Shown here: positions 8,904-18,700 of the stretch, piece by piece
Numbering within the stretch: the stretch's first letter is position 1
How the letters are laid out: each line of letters opens with the position of its first letter
Source: Gracilimonas sp964505215
Lineage (GTDB): Bacteria > Bacteroidota > Rhodothermia > Balneolales > Balneolaceae
Length of the DNA stretch: 64,000 nucleotides
Direction of reading: 5' to 3'
Assembly: GCA_964505215.1 (NCBI GenBank)
Contig: CAZDGU010000001.1
Span: 62,001 to 126,000, forward strand
Notes under the pieces: model-generated
Databases searched by the model: none
Told to the model about the DNA's origin: nothing
The model's input: the letters and a program-made list of their open reading frames with translations, nothing else
Translations under genes and position numbers: made by a program

Positions 8904-10286
8904 TTAGAATTCTACGCTATCACCTTTTAATTTTCCTAAGTAATAGTCGAGAAGTTTCTCCTGAAATATCAGGTTATAAAGAGCTTGAGTATAATTTGAT
9001 TGTGCTTCTACATAACCGGCCTGGGCCTGGCTCAGCTCAATAAGCGTGCTGGAGCCAACATTATAACGCTCTTGCTGGGTAACAAAGGCACGTTCGCTGG
9101 CCCTGCGAGATTTTTTAGATGCTTCTAATTGCTTTATGTACGACGAGTAGTCATTATAAGCCTGAGTGACTTCCTGAATTACCTGCAGCTTAGTATTATC
9201 AAAAGCCAGTTCTGCATTTTTTAGCTGTACCTTTGAGGACTCAATATTATACATCCGGTTCCAGTTCTGGAAAATGGGGATATTCAAAGAGAGTCCTAAA
9301 GAACGGTTTATCTGCTGGTCAAAAAACTGATCACCAAAACTTACACTGCCCTGTCCCGGTAGCGAATACTGGTCACTGTAACGAGATGAAAGCCCATAAC
9401 TGCCCGACAGAGTTGGATACAGGCTTCCTTTAGCAACTTCTAAATTAAGCTGTAAACTGCGGATGTTTGCCACCTCACTCCTAATATCAGAACGGTTTAG
9501 CAAAGCTTGGTCAATAAGTTCGCTTAAGGTAAGCTCTTTGCTGCCCGCACTTTCTTCACTGAATTCAGCTTCAGGTACTACAAAATTATAGTTGCCCAAC
9601 GGGTCTATCTGTAGCTGACGAACCAGCACCAGCTTGTTAAATTTAAGGCTGTTTTCTCGCTGAGTTACTGTTAGCTCATCGTTAGCAAGCTGTGCCTCTT
9701 GGTTAAATAAATCTACAGAAGGGCGAGAACCTACCTCCACTTGTGCCTTTACCTGCTCCAGCTGCTGCTGGGAATTTTTAAGATTTTCTTTGGCTATGTC
9801 TAACAGCTCCATATCTAAAAGTACCTGCAAATATCTGGAAGCTGTATTAAAAATGACCTGTTCTTTAGCTCGCTGGTAGCTTTCTTCTGCCGATATTTTA
9901 GACTGTTTACTGGAACGCAGGCTGTTAATATTATTGAAGCCGTCAAAAATTGTAATGTTGGCACTAATCCGTCCACTTACCGACTTTGAAGTAACGTTTA
10001 CAAAAGGGTTTAGGCCCGGTTCGCTTAAACGGTCAGCAATAAACTGCTGTCCGGTAGAGCGGGAGCCACTCAGGCTGGATGTAATAGTTGGAGCAAAATC
10101 AGCGTAATTGCTTTTAATACTTTCATTGGCCAAATCAAGATTATTTTTAGCCTGCTTAAGCTGATAGTTATTCTCTAAAGATATTTCTACTGCTTCTTGT
10201 AGCGAAATAGTGCGGCTGTCCTGAGCCAAAGCTGTAGCAGAAACACACAACAGTAGTAGTAAAATTGACGAAAGTATTCTAAACAT
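8904..10286 (-). CDS. TolC-family outer-membrane efflux protein
   Basis: Trimeric outer-membrane channel with a long periplasmic tunnel. From the ATG at 10286 the protein starts MFRILSSILLLLLC and has a clean signal peptide ending ALA before QDSRTISLQEAVEISLENNYQLKQAKNNLDLA, the usual OEP opening; an ATG at 10319 would add 11 residues in front and is less likely. Two OEP repeats of long coiled helices are visible, with beta-barrel strands in between (LYPTLSGSYGLSSRYSDQ). It lies 33 bases upstream of the adaptor gene. A 19-bp palindrome sits 56 bases before the start and suggests repressor control. Confidence 0.92.
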   Translation of the reverse strand: MFRILSSILLLLLCVSATALAQDSRTISLQEAVEISLENNYQLKQAKNNLDLANESIKSNYADFAPTITSSLSGSRSTGQQFIADRLSEPGLNPFVNVTSKSVSGRISANITIFDGFNNINSLRSSKQSKISAEESYQRAKEQVIFNTASRYLQVLLDMELLDIAKENLKNSQQQLEQVKAQVEVGSRPSVDLFNQEAQLANDELTVTQRENSLKFNKLVLVRQLQIDPLGNYNFVVPEAEFSEESAGSKELTLSELIDQALLNRSDIRSEVANIRSLQLNLEVAKGSLYPTLSGSYGLSSRYSDQYSLPGQGSVSFGDQFFDQQINRSLGLSLNIPIFQNWNRMYNIESSKVQLKNAELAFDNTKLQVIQEVTQAYNDYSSYIKQLEASKKSRRASERAFVTQQERYNVGSSTLIELSQAQAGYVEAQSNYTQALYNLIFQEKLLDYYLGKLKGDSVEF

Positions 10287-10341
10287 AGTTACTGATATTT
10301 GATTTGATGGGTAGTACACGAGAGATGACGAAAATAGTTAC

Positions 10342-10360
10342 AATAAAGTTGAACTTTATT
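10342..10360. promoter_or_regulatory. 19-bp perfect palindrome upstream of tolC (candidate operator)
   Basis: AATAAAGTTGAACTTTATT has two perfect 9-base arms around one central base. It lies in the 119-base gap between the coiled-coil gene and tolC, 56 bases before the tolC start. No T-run follows on either side, so a terminator is unlikely. Palindromes of this size suit a TetR- or MarR-type dimer; no such regulator gene is nearby. Confidence 0.5.
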
Positions 10361-10405
10361 TCGCTTTTATATCCTTTTACAGTTAACAGCTAAAGGATTG
10401 TAAAA

Positions 10406-10780
10406 TTAATCTTCTGGAAGTTCTTTTTGCTGCTGTAAGTCAGCTATTTTATTTTCCAGGTAGTCGAGCAGCAGGCCGGCTCCTTTTTTAGCGAGCATTC
10501 GCTTTATTTCTTTTGAAAAAGCAGAACCGGTGCTGCTATATGGGTTAGATGCCTTTCCGGTAGAATTCTTTCGCCCCGAACCTAATAAAAAGCCCGCAAG
10601 TATAGACGCCCCCAGAACCGGCAGCGGATATTTTTTAATGATCGTTTTCGGGTTGAGATTGTTAACCACCTCATCCTTTACTTCATCAATAGATTGGTCG
10701 ATACCTTTCTGAATAGCTTCCAGCTCCTGCTCAAGCTCTTGTTTCTTTTTCTCGATTTCAGAAATTTTAGATTTAGACAT
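10406..10780 (-). CDS. Coiled-coil membrane-anchored protein (hypothetical)
   Basis: A 124-residue protein: a charged N-terminal coiled coil (about 3-40, Lys/Glu/Gln rich), one hydrophobic segment (PLPVLGASILAGFLLGSG) and a charged C-terminal tail with a second short helix. The layout recalls the DUF883/ElaB-YqjD proteins, tail-anchored membrane proteins of stress responses, though I cannot assign it with certainty. The ATG at 10780 is preferred over one at 10834 because it follows a purine-rich AAAAGGCACA and overlaps the upstream stop by eight bases, implying translational coupling to the holin-X-like gene. Confidence 0.7.
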   Translation of the reverse strand: MSKSKISEIEKKKQELEQELEAIQKGIDQSIDEVKDEVVNNLNPKTIIKKYPLPVLGASILAGFLLGSGRKNSTGKASNPYSSTGSAFSKEIKRMLAKKGAGLLLDYLENKIADLQQQKELPED

Positions 10781-11198
10781 TGTGCCTTTTCTCTTCTTCT
10801 TTAGTTGAAGTTTCTTTTGAGGATAACTGCTCAATTTCTTTTTTATTGGCGGGATAGCTTTCTGATAACTCTTCCATTATCTGAGCCTGAATACGAGCCG
10901 TCATACTTTTCGGCTTAGAAATCACAAAATACAGCCCCAGAATAATAAAGGGAACAGCTACTATAGCATAACCTGCCCAGCGCTGCCCTAATAACTCACC
11001 CAAATAGATGGCTAAAGCCGTCAGGCCAAAAACCAGCCCAATGCCTAAAATGGCATATCCTGCAAGCTGCTGAACCGACTGGCCAATTAAATATGCAGCC
11101 TTTTCGCTCATATTCAGAATCATAAGCTCCAGGCGCGTTTCACCGTAGTGCTTAATTTCGCGGGTCATATTTTTTATGCGCTCGTTCAAACTTAACAT
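10773..11198 (-). CDS. Phage holin family (holin-X-like) membrane protein
   Basis: About 141 residues from the ATG at 11198, four bases after the stop of the upstream YtxH-like gene; a longer frame from 11261 would overlap that gene heavily. An N-terminal amphipathic helix (LNERIKNMTREIKHYGETRLELM) is followed by two membrane helices (AGYAILGIGLVFGLTALAIY and WAGYAIVAVPFIILGLYFVI) and a charged tail. This is the layout of PF07332 (Actinobacterial Holin-X), which occurs widely in bacterial chromosomes next to YtxH/DUF883 genes and is not evidence of a prophage. Role unknown, probably envelope maintenance. Confidence 0.75.
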   Translation of the reverse strand: MLSLNERIKNMTREIKHYGETRLELMILNMSEKAAYLIGQSVQQLAGYAILGIGLVFGLTALAIYLGELLGQRWAGYAIVAVPFIILGLYFVISKPKSMTARIQAQIMEELSESYPANKKEIEQLSSKETSTKEEEKRHNV

Positions 11199-11202
11199 CA
11201 GG

Positions 11203-11415
11203 TTAATCTCCGGAATTGAAGAGCTTTGCAACAATAAAACCAAGTGCCAAGCCGGAAGCAACAGCAGCTAATGGATGCTTACGAATAGTATTTTCAGCAC
11301 TGCTTTTAAGTTCCTCTACCCGCAATTGAAAATTTTCATCTTCAATAATTTCCCGGCCTTTTTCTACGGCCGTGTCCAGACGTTCGTTTATATTTTGGAT
11401 AATTTCTTCGTTCAT
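11203..11415 (-). CDS. YtxH/DUF883-like small membrane protein
   Basis: A 70-residue protein. An amphipathic helical N-terminal half (EEIIQNINERLDTAVEKGREIIEDE) leads to the short motif RKHPLAAVASGLALGFIVAKLF, a glycine-rich membrane segment near the C-terminus. The same arrangement is seen in YtxH and DUF883 (ElaB/YqjD) proteins. It is the first of three small tightly packed genes between the permease and tolC blocks, with 67 bases to the permease stop. Function unknown. Confidence 0.7.
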   Translation of the reverse strand: MNEEIIQNINERLDTAVEKGREIIEDENFQLRVEELKSSAENTIRKHPLAAVASGLALGFIVAKLFNSGD

Positions 11416-11482
11416 AATGCCCTGTGTTTCTTCTTAATATAAGAAATTGCAACGGATGCTTAAATCATTTCATTGCAAAAAG

Positions 11483-12706
11483 TTATTCGTAGCGTAAACT
11501 TTCTATCGGGTCCAGTTTAGCAGCTTTAAAAGCAGGATAAACGCCAAATACTAAACCAATTATCAGCATTCCAAAAAATCCACCTGCTACCGACCATAAC
11601 GGAACCACGGGTTCAGTTTCAATCCACACCGCCATCAGGTTTCCTGTGGCAATGCCGACAATCATTCCAATAATACCCCCTACCTGACAAATGAAAACAG
11701 CTTCCAGCAAAAACTGGCTTACTATGGCTTTGCGGGTAGCTCCTACTGCTTTTCTAATGCCAATTTCTCGTGTTCGTTCCGAAACGGAGACCAGCATAAT
11801 ATTCATCACCCCAATGCCGGCACCCAACAGTGTAATCAGGCCGATGGCAAATCCGCCTATATATAAAGCGTAGGTAAACGTATCGAAGGTGCCAGAAAGA
11901 GTGTCGTTTGTGGAAATTTCAAAATCGTTTTCCTGTCCGGGAAGCACTTTTCTGATTACGCGCAAAATTCCGGTAATTTCCCCTACCGTTTCTTCAATAA
12001 AGCTGATTTCCGGAGCACGAACCTGAATACTGATATTCCTGTTTCCGCCATATACATTTAAAGCCGTGGTGTATGGAATGAGAACAAAATTGTCGAACGA
12101 CTGGCCAAAAATTTGTCCTTTTGCTTCCAGAATACCGATTACGGTATAAGGCTTTCCATCAAATCGAACCGTTTTTCCAATGGGGTATTCTCTTTTGAAG
12201 AGTGCGTTTTGCACATCTTTACCCAGAATTACCACGCTTCTTCCGTACTGAATGTCGTCGGGGGTGAAGTTGCGGCCGTCTTCCAGCACGTAAGCATTAT
12301 TGTTGAGATAGTTTTCATTACTTCCCCTCACCCCAACATTAGGTTCGGTATCATTTTCTTTGAACTGGATTTCGGTGGTTTGAAAGTACTCATCCGGACT
12401 CATCCCCCGTCCAATTCTCATTTGTTCATTCAGTCGTTCGGCCGTTCTGAAGTCTATATTTTTTCGGTTTCTTATATCATCACTAAGCGAGCCCAGCTGT
12501 ACCGAGGGCGTTTTGGAAATATTAATCACATCACTGCCCATCATGCGCATGGTATTAGTAAAATAATTATCTAAAACAGCCACAGCTGTGGTAGAAACAA
12601 TAACAGAAAAAACCCCAATTACTAACGCTAATAGCGTTAAAGAGGAACGAAGTTTGTTAGCCTTTAACGAGTCAATGGCCTGCTTTGTAGTTTCTTTTAT
12701 ATGCAT
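11483..12706 (-). CDS. ABC transporter permease, MacB-like (second permease)
   Basis: Inner-membrane subunit with one N-terminal membrane helix (LRSSLTLLALVIGVFSVIVSTTAV), a large periplasmic MacB core domain and three C-terminal helices of the FtsX domain, with GIGVMNIMLVSVSERTREIGIRKAVGAT before the second. It ends FGVYPAFKAAKLDPIESLRYE, a hallmark of the family. The ATG at 12706 starts two bases after the stop of the preceding permease; an upstream in-frame ATG at 12796 overlaps that gene and adds an implausible stretch. It probably forms a heterodimer with its neighbour. Confidence 0.93.
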   Translation of the reverse strand: MHIKETTKQAIDSLKANKLRSSLTLLALVIGVFSVIVSTTAVAVLDNYFTNTMRMMGSDVINISKTPSVQLGSLSDDIRNRKNIDFRTAERLNEQMRIGRGMSPDEYFQTTEIQFKENDTEPNVGVRGSNENYLNNNAYVLEDGRNFTPDDIQYGRSVVILGKDVQNALFKREYPIGKTVRFDGKPYTVIGILEAKGQIFGQSFDNFVLIPYTTALNVYGGNRNISIQVRAPEISFIEETVGEITGILRVIRKVLPGQENDFEISTNDTLSGTFDTFTYALYIGGFAIGLITLLGAGIGVMNIMLVSVSERTREIGIRKAVGATRKAIVSQFLLEAVFICQVGGIIGMIVGIATGNLMAVWIETEPVVPLWSVAGGFFGMLIIGLVFGVYPAFKAAKLDPIESLRYE

Positions 12707-12708
12707 AA

Positions 12709-13938
12709 TTATTCGAACCTCAGTGATTCTATAGGATCTGATTTTGCCGCACGGTAAGCCGGAATAAAGCCAAAAATAACGCCAACGGCCGTACAAATTG
12801 AAAAGCCCAGCACCACCACGCTTACGTTCATAACCGCCACAAAAGCTTGATTAATAAGCAGGGTTAGCCCTCCGGCCAGCGCCACGCCAATAATTCCGCC
12901 CAGTAAACAAATAGCAATGGCTTCCAGTAAAAACTGTGTTAGGATTTCCCACGATTTGGCCCCTACTGCCTTCCTGATTCCAATTTCCTTGGTGCGCTCT
13001 CTTACCGATACAAACATAATATTCATCACTCCAATACCACCAATAAGCAGCGACAAACCGCTTAGCAGAAATCCAACGGCATAAATACCGGCCTTCATTC
13101 CCTCCAGCTGCTCTTTAAATGCTTCGGGTTTGTTCAGGGCAAAATCATTATCCTCGGTGGCGTCAAGCTGGCGAATTCTGCGCATAATTCCCTCCAGTTC
13201 ATATTCCCCTTCTTTCAGCATTTCTTTGTTAGGAAACTGAACTCCAATTTGCAATCCGTACCGAAGGCCGTAAATCATTTCATAACTTGAGATGGGAATG
13301 ATAATCCGGTTGTCGGTGTCTTCCAGTCCCAGGAATTTTCCCTGCTTTTTAAGAACACCGATTACGGTAAACTTTTGCCCTCCAATCCGAATTTGTTTGC
13401 CCAGCGGAGTTTCATATTCAAATAACGATTCCATGAGCGTATGCCCAATTACGGCCACTTTTGAGCGCGAGCGGACTTCCTGCTCTACGTACATTCGGCC
13501 GTCCGCTATTTCCAAACCCTGTATATCCAGATAATTTGCAGTTGCCCCGGAAAGCCCAACTCCCTCCGCACTTTTATCTTTATACCGTACAGATGTGCCG
13601 CGATCAGCCGATGCTGTTACATTATTAGCATATCGGCTGTAATCACGAATCCTCTCCGCATATTCCAGCTTCATTTCCTTTCGGTTCCTGTATTCCCACC
13701 ACTTATACTCACCGCCCATTCCCCATGGCCATTTTTGAACATACACTACATTTTGCCCCATCATTGCCATGCTTTTCTCGAAAGTGATATCCATGCCGGT
13801 GGTTACGGAGTCAACAACGGTAACCATGGTAATACCAATAATAATACACAAAGCCGTAAGAACAGAGCGTACTTTATTTGTTTTAAGTGCCTGAAGAGCA
13901 ATTTTAAAACCCTCCAAAAAGCTATTTATAATCCGCAT
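12709..13938 (-). CDS. ABC transporter permease, MacB-like (first permease)
   Basis: A 409-residue paralogue of the next gene with the same plan: N-terminal helix (VRSVLTALCIIIGITMVTVVDSV), periplasmic MacB core, three-helix FtsX domain with GGIGVMNIMFVSVRERTKEIGIRKAVGAK, and the ending FGFIPAYRAAKSDPIESLRFE. The two differ clearly in the periplasmic core. This is the first gene of the minus-strand cluster, with 213 bases of AT-rich DNA before it that could hold the promoter. MacB-type exporters expel antibiotics, lipids or peptides from the periplasm through TolC; the substrate cannot be told. Confidence 0.93.
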   Translation of the reverse strand: MRIINSFLEGFKIALQALKTNKVRSVLTALCIIIGITMVTVVDSVTTGMDITFEKSMAMMGQNVVYVQKWPWGMGGEYKWWEYRNRKEMKLEYAERIRDYSRYANNVTASADRGTSVRYKDKSAEGVGLSGATANYLDIQGLEIADGRMYVEQEVRSRSKVAVIGHTLMESLFEYETPLGKQIRIGGQKFTVIGVLKKQGKFLGLEDTDNRIIIPISSYEMIYGLRYGLQIGVQFPNKEMLKEGEYELEGIMRRIRQLDATEDNDFALNKPEAFKEQLEGMKAGIYAVGFLLSGLSLLIGGIGVMNIMFVSVRERTKEIGIRKAVGAKSWEILTQFLLEAIAICLLGGIIGVALAGGLTLLINQAFVAVMNVSVVVLGFSICTAVGVIFGFIPAYRAAKSDPIESLRFE

Positions 13939-14151
13939 ATATTTTTAATGGGTTGATGAGTGGGTACTGCTACGAAATTAATTCTCATTCGTTTCAGTTT
14001 TTTAAAAGAATTTATGCATTATTTTCATTCCTTTATTTTCTCCTTTTTAAAACAGAGTTTAAAGATAACAGTGGCGCCGGTCAGTTATTTGTGCCCGTGT
14101 ACTATTTTTATACAGTTTTTTAATTCTTATTAATACAAAATATTTTACTCC

Positions 14152-14895
14152 ATGAAATTAGACGTACTCGTTTTTGCCTCCCATCCCGATGATGCCGAGC
14201 TGGGCTGTGGCGGAACCATTGCCGCTCTCACTTCATCCGGCAAAAAAGTTGGAATTATTGATCTGACTAAAGGCGAAATGGGAACCCGGGGAACCGAGAA
14301 AACCCGTGCTGATGAAGTAGAAAAAGCCTCGAAAATACTCGGACTTTCTTATCGTAAGAATTTGGATTTAGGGGATTCTCTGTTGCCTAACACGCGCCAA
14401 AATCAGCTTAAAATTATTGAGCAAGTACGGCTCACTCAGCCACATGTTTGCCTGATTGGTGCTCCTTTTGATCGGCATCCCGATCACGCCAAAGGAACTA
14501 ATTTAACCATTGACGCACTTTTCTATTCCGGGTTGAGGAAAATCTTCGTGCTGGATGAAAACGGAAATGAGCTGGAGCCTTGGCGGCCTTCTCACATCTT
14601 ACATTATATGCAAGACCGACCCATAGAACCGGATTTTATTTTTGATATTTCAGATCACTGGGAAACCAAAAAGGAAGCTATTTTAGCTTTTAACACCCAA
14701 TTTAACGTAGCTAATCCCGGCGATGAACCTGAAACCTATATTTCATCGGAAGGATATTTTAAGCAGTTGGAAGCCCGAAGTCGCTATTTTGGGCATTTGG
14801 CTGATTTCACCTACGGAGAAGCCTTCGCTTACTACCTAAAACCGACTCCCCTTAAAAGCATGAACGTCTTTTTTGAACACGCGCCTAAGCGGTAA
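14152..14895 (+). CDS. bshB1: Bacillithiol biosynthesis deacetylase BshB1
   Basis: Zinc-dependent LmbE/PIG-L-type deacetylase that removes acetate from GlcNAc-malate, the second step of bacillithiol synthesis. The metal motif HPDDAELGCGG (residues 11-21) and the downstream His of RHPDHAKG match the family, as do TKGEMGTRGT and the length (247). Bacillithiol is the low-molecular-weight thiol of Bacillota and of many Bacteroidota relatives. No other bsh gene is in the window. The gene is divergent from the export cluster and stands alone. Confidence 0.93.
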   Translation: MKLDVLVFASHPDDAELGCGGTIAALTSSGKKVGIIDLTKGEMGTRGTEKTRADEVEKASKILGLSYRKNLDLGDSLLPNTRQNQLKIIEQVRLTQPHVCLIGAPFDRHPDHAKGTNLTIDALFYSGLRKIFVLDENGNELEPWRPSHILHYMQDRPIEPDFIFDISDHWETKKEAILAFNTQFNVANPGDEPETYISSEGYFKQLEARSRYFGHLADFTYGEAFAYYLKPTPLKSMNVFFEHAPKR

Positions 14896-14940
14896 CCAAG
14901 GATTAATTATGATTAAGGTCTTAAAATAGGGTAGCTCATA

Positions 14941-15777
14941 TTACGCACCGGAAGTTGACTCAACGTTTTCGGTAAGATCTTGAGGCACAAAGCATTCGTG
15001 AATTTCAGCTTTCAAAAAAGCATGAATAGCTTTATTTCCGGCAATAATGCGTTCGCCGAAAAGCCAATCGTTTTTGCCTTGCCAGTCTGTAACCACTCCG
15101 CCGGCTTCTTCAACTATCAGGGAGGCGGCTGCAACATCCCAGGCGTTCAACCCATACTCGTAAAAGCCTTCGAAACGGCCACAGGCTACATTGCATAAAT
15201 CCCATGCTGCCGATCCGGGCCTGCGAACGCCGTGTGTTTTTCTCATCATTCGTTTAAACATTTTCAAATACGGCTCAAGCAAATGAAAGCTTTTATAAGG
15301 AAAACCGGTTCCTATCAGCGAGGCGCTCGGTTCTGAGTTTGTTGAAACGTGAATGGGCTCGTCATTTAGAAATGCACCTTTGCCGACTTCAGCAACAAAC
15401 AGTTCGTCATTTGCTACTTCATACACCAATCCCACTTTTGGGCTTTTATGTTCCCACAAGGCAATGGAAACGCAATACACCGGAAAGCTGTGCGCAAAAT
15501 TAGTGGTGCCGTCAATGGGATCTATAATCCAAGTTCGGGCTTTCGTTAAATGAGGCCGGTTCTCCGACTCTTCCGCCAAAATATCATCTGCAGGAAAATG
15601 TTCTTTGAGGATAGAAATAATTGCTTTTTCAGCGGCTAAATCGGCATCGGTAACTAAATCATTTTTACCCTTCAGCTCAATGCTAAAGCTCGATTTTCGC
15701 GCATAATCTGAGATAACTGTTCTTGCTTTTTGAGCCGCTTCTATAGCCACTGCCCGCTCTTGTTGATAGCTGCTCAT
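14941..15777 (-). CDS. Inositol monophosphatase family protein (SuhB-like)
   Basis: Mg-dependent phosphatase of the IMPase fold, 278 residues. Metal-site motifs are all present: the Glu of LAEESENRP, the pair in IDPIDGTTNFAHSFP (near residue 88) and AWDVAAASLIVEEAGG. It probably hydrolyses inositol phosphate or a similar sugar phosphate; the SuhB-type RNA role and 3',5'-bisphosphate (CysQ-type) activity are alternatives. Its ATG overlaps the stop of the AsmA gene by four bases (ATGA), so the two are translationally coupled. Confidence 0.9.
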   Translation of the reverse strand: MSSYQQERAVAIEAAQKARTVISDYARKSSFSIELKGKNDLVTDADLAAEKAIISILKEHFPADDILAEESENRPHLTKARTWIIDPIDGTTNFAHSFPVYCVSIALWEHKSPKVGLVYEVANDELFVAEVGKGAFLNDEPIHVSTNSEPSASLIGTGFPYKSFHLLEPYLKMFKRMMRKTHGVRRPGSAAWDLCNVACGRFEGFYEYGLNAWDVAAASLIVEEAGGVVTDWQGKNDWLFGERIIAGNKAIHAFLKAEIHECFVPQDLTENVESTSGA

Positions 15778-18700
15778 TTGCCATCTCCCCCAAATAGGTT
15801 TTTAATTAAATCCTTTCCCTTACCCTTCAAATATTCTTCCACAATGCTTTTTATCACAGAATCATCCGGTCTCACCTTTGGGTTTGCCGACGTTCCCGTT
15901 ATAACCAATGGCACGCCTATGGTTCCATTTTCTTGTGTTAAAGCATCGGTAGCTTGTTTAGAAATCACTTTTTGGATGGCTCCTTTAAAACTACCCGGCA
16001 GCGCAATGGTGGCTTTATAATCTATTTTTTCGGTTACTAAATGCTGGGTTCCATTCAGCTCCAGCCCAATATCTCCGCTGGTTAAATTCAGATTGGTCAG
16101 CGTCAGTACTTCATCTTTTATGGTAAATTCAGATTCCCATTTATCCAAAGCCACGTTTTTCAATTCACTGATTCCCAGCAAGTTTGCAATTTTGACCTGC
16201 GTGGGATGTCCCTTTAACCGAGCTTTACTCATTCCAAACGACCCTTCACTTACCGTAGTTTTTATGATGGGCGAAAGTGTTGGATCTAATTTAGACTGAT
16301 AGGTGATTTTTGCACTTAAATCGCCGGTCAGATATTCATGAATGTCGCTGTTTTCTCCCAAAAAGCTGCTTTCACGGAAAAATGCCGGAGCAGATACCTG
16401 ATCTAATTCACCCGAGAAAACCATCTCAGTTTTAGTAGGATTCGGAACTTTCCACGTCATATCTCCACGTGCCTTTCCTTCAAACATTCCCGCTTCGGCA
16501 TCAGAAAGCACAATTTCTTTTGGGGTGAGCCGAGCGCTTCCTTTTATATCGGTGATGTCGAAGCCGAGCACTTTCAAAAGCTCAATGTTGGCGGTTACTT
16601 TACCTTCCATATTGGGCAGCTCAATGGGAATAGGTTCATCCGACTCTTCCGTTTCCTCGTCCCAGTCAATCATTTCATCCAGGTCTAACAGCTTACTGTG
16701 GTAGCTTCCGGAAATGGCGGGGCGATTTTTAGCCGTAACATTTTCGCGCATAAAGCTCAGGTAATGATTCAGCTTTCCTGACAGCTGGATGTCTGAAGAA
16801 CCAAACAACATGGAGAAGCTCTCTAAATTCATGGCATTGGGCGTTACCGAAAGCTTACCTCCCATTTTTGAAATGGGCAGTGGAAGCTCGCCTCCTTTGG
16901 CTTCTACGTTTGCTATTGTAAGCGCACCATTTAATTTAATTTCCAGCGGATCTCCTGCCGGTCCCTGCGCACTCAGATTGAGCGTGGCCCTTCCGCTGAG
17001 CTGATCAACCCAAGGCTTTAATGAGTAATATTCTTCCACTTCATTAAGATGCGCTTCTCCATCTATTTTTAGATTGAAAACCGGATCATCTGACATAAAC
17101 TTTTGTACCTTTCCTTTTATCGCCAGCGAGTTGCTTCCGGTTTTGAAAGAGGCTCGGTCAATTTGAACATCACGGCCTAAAATTTTTCCGTCAAAGGTGA
17201 TGTCTTCAATGGGATTGGCAACCGAGGCATGTGCGATATATCCATTTCTGAGCCGTACGGAAGTTCCTTTTAACAGCCGGTCAATTTCAATTTCATCAAT
17301 TCCCCCTTGCAGCCTGAAGTTTGAGGTTAGCTTTCCGCGCATGGTCAGCTCTTCCTCATCAAGCGGGTAGAATTCCTTTACGGTGGCTAAGTCCACTTCT
17401 GCTTTACCGTTCATATCCAGCCGCATTTTTTTGGTATCCAGCGGATCTAACACAGCACCTGAAAGCGACAGCTTATTATTTGAGGCTGACATAGAAGCTC
17501 GCTCAATCGTTATTTTTTGATTGGTAGCCGTGAGTTTGGCTTCTATATTTTGAACCGGTTTGGGAACGCCTTCATACTGTAAAAGTCCACCCGTGAGTGT
17601 TATATCTCCTTTAAGTTGGGCATTTTCCGGATCTTCAATTTCACCGGAAGCCAAAATATCTGCCTTTAATTTACCGGCCAGCCGCTGTACTCCAAACTCG
17701 CTGATGGGATAAAAATCTTTGACGGTAGATAAATCTGCATTCGCATTAAAATCCATTTCAAAGCTTGGATTATCTTCTAAAGGATTCAAAATTTTACCTT
17801 TTCCTGAAACCGAATTAGCTCCCGCCTTTGCTTCCAAAGTATTAATGGCCACACTTTGATTATTGGCTACAAAAGAAAGCTGAATATCTCTTATGGCTTC
17901 AGGCAGCTCGTTATTTTTAATGTATCCGTCATTCACAGCAATGTTGAAATTAAAATCAGGCAGCTCATCTTCCCCATAATAACCGCTGATGGTTCCTTCC
18001 AGCTTAAGTTCACCCCGGGTTTCAAGATTGGCGATGGCCGACTCATACTCCGGCGGTACCAAACCCAAGAGTTCACCAAAGTTATCGGAGTTACTTTTTA
18101 TGGAGAGATCTAACTGCATTTTTTCGGCACCCCAATCTCCAACTTCTCCCTCTAAATCCAGCGTTAATCCTCGAATACCTAACTTTCCGTTACTTAGGGT
18201 AAGCCGTTCATTTTCTAAATCTAAGGTGGAGCTTTGCTGCAAATTCACCGCTAAGTTTTCAATATATGGCTCTCCATCCATCCGAACGGAAAGGGAATCT
18301 AAGGAAGCGTCTAAGGTTGTTTCAATGAGTTCGGTGTATTTAAGCGCTAACGTGCCGCTTAGTCCTTTGGCTTCAACCCCGGTACCGGAACTTCGGTCAT
18401 CATAAAACAAATTTCCCTGCCGAAGAGTTAACTCGGGAATAGCCAGCGAAAGCGCGGACTCAGTAGTATCTGCTTCTGCCTCTTCCTCCGACATTAGAAA
18501 ATCGATATTTGTGGAGCCATCTTCATACACGGTATAATAAATTTCCGGCTTATTCAGTACCAGTTCTGAAATTTGATAATCGCTTCGCAACAGAGGCATG
18601 ATTTTTACCGAAATCAGCAGTTCGTCTAAAGCAACCAGCGGCTGTCCTTCTTTATCGGCAATACGCATTCCGTTCAGGCGAACACCGGCATCAGGAAAAG

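Noticed and set aside
10773..11198. Possible prophage remnant because of the holin-type name
   Set aside because: No other phage gene is near; this family is common in chromosomes with YtxH/DUF883-type genes.
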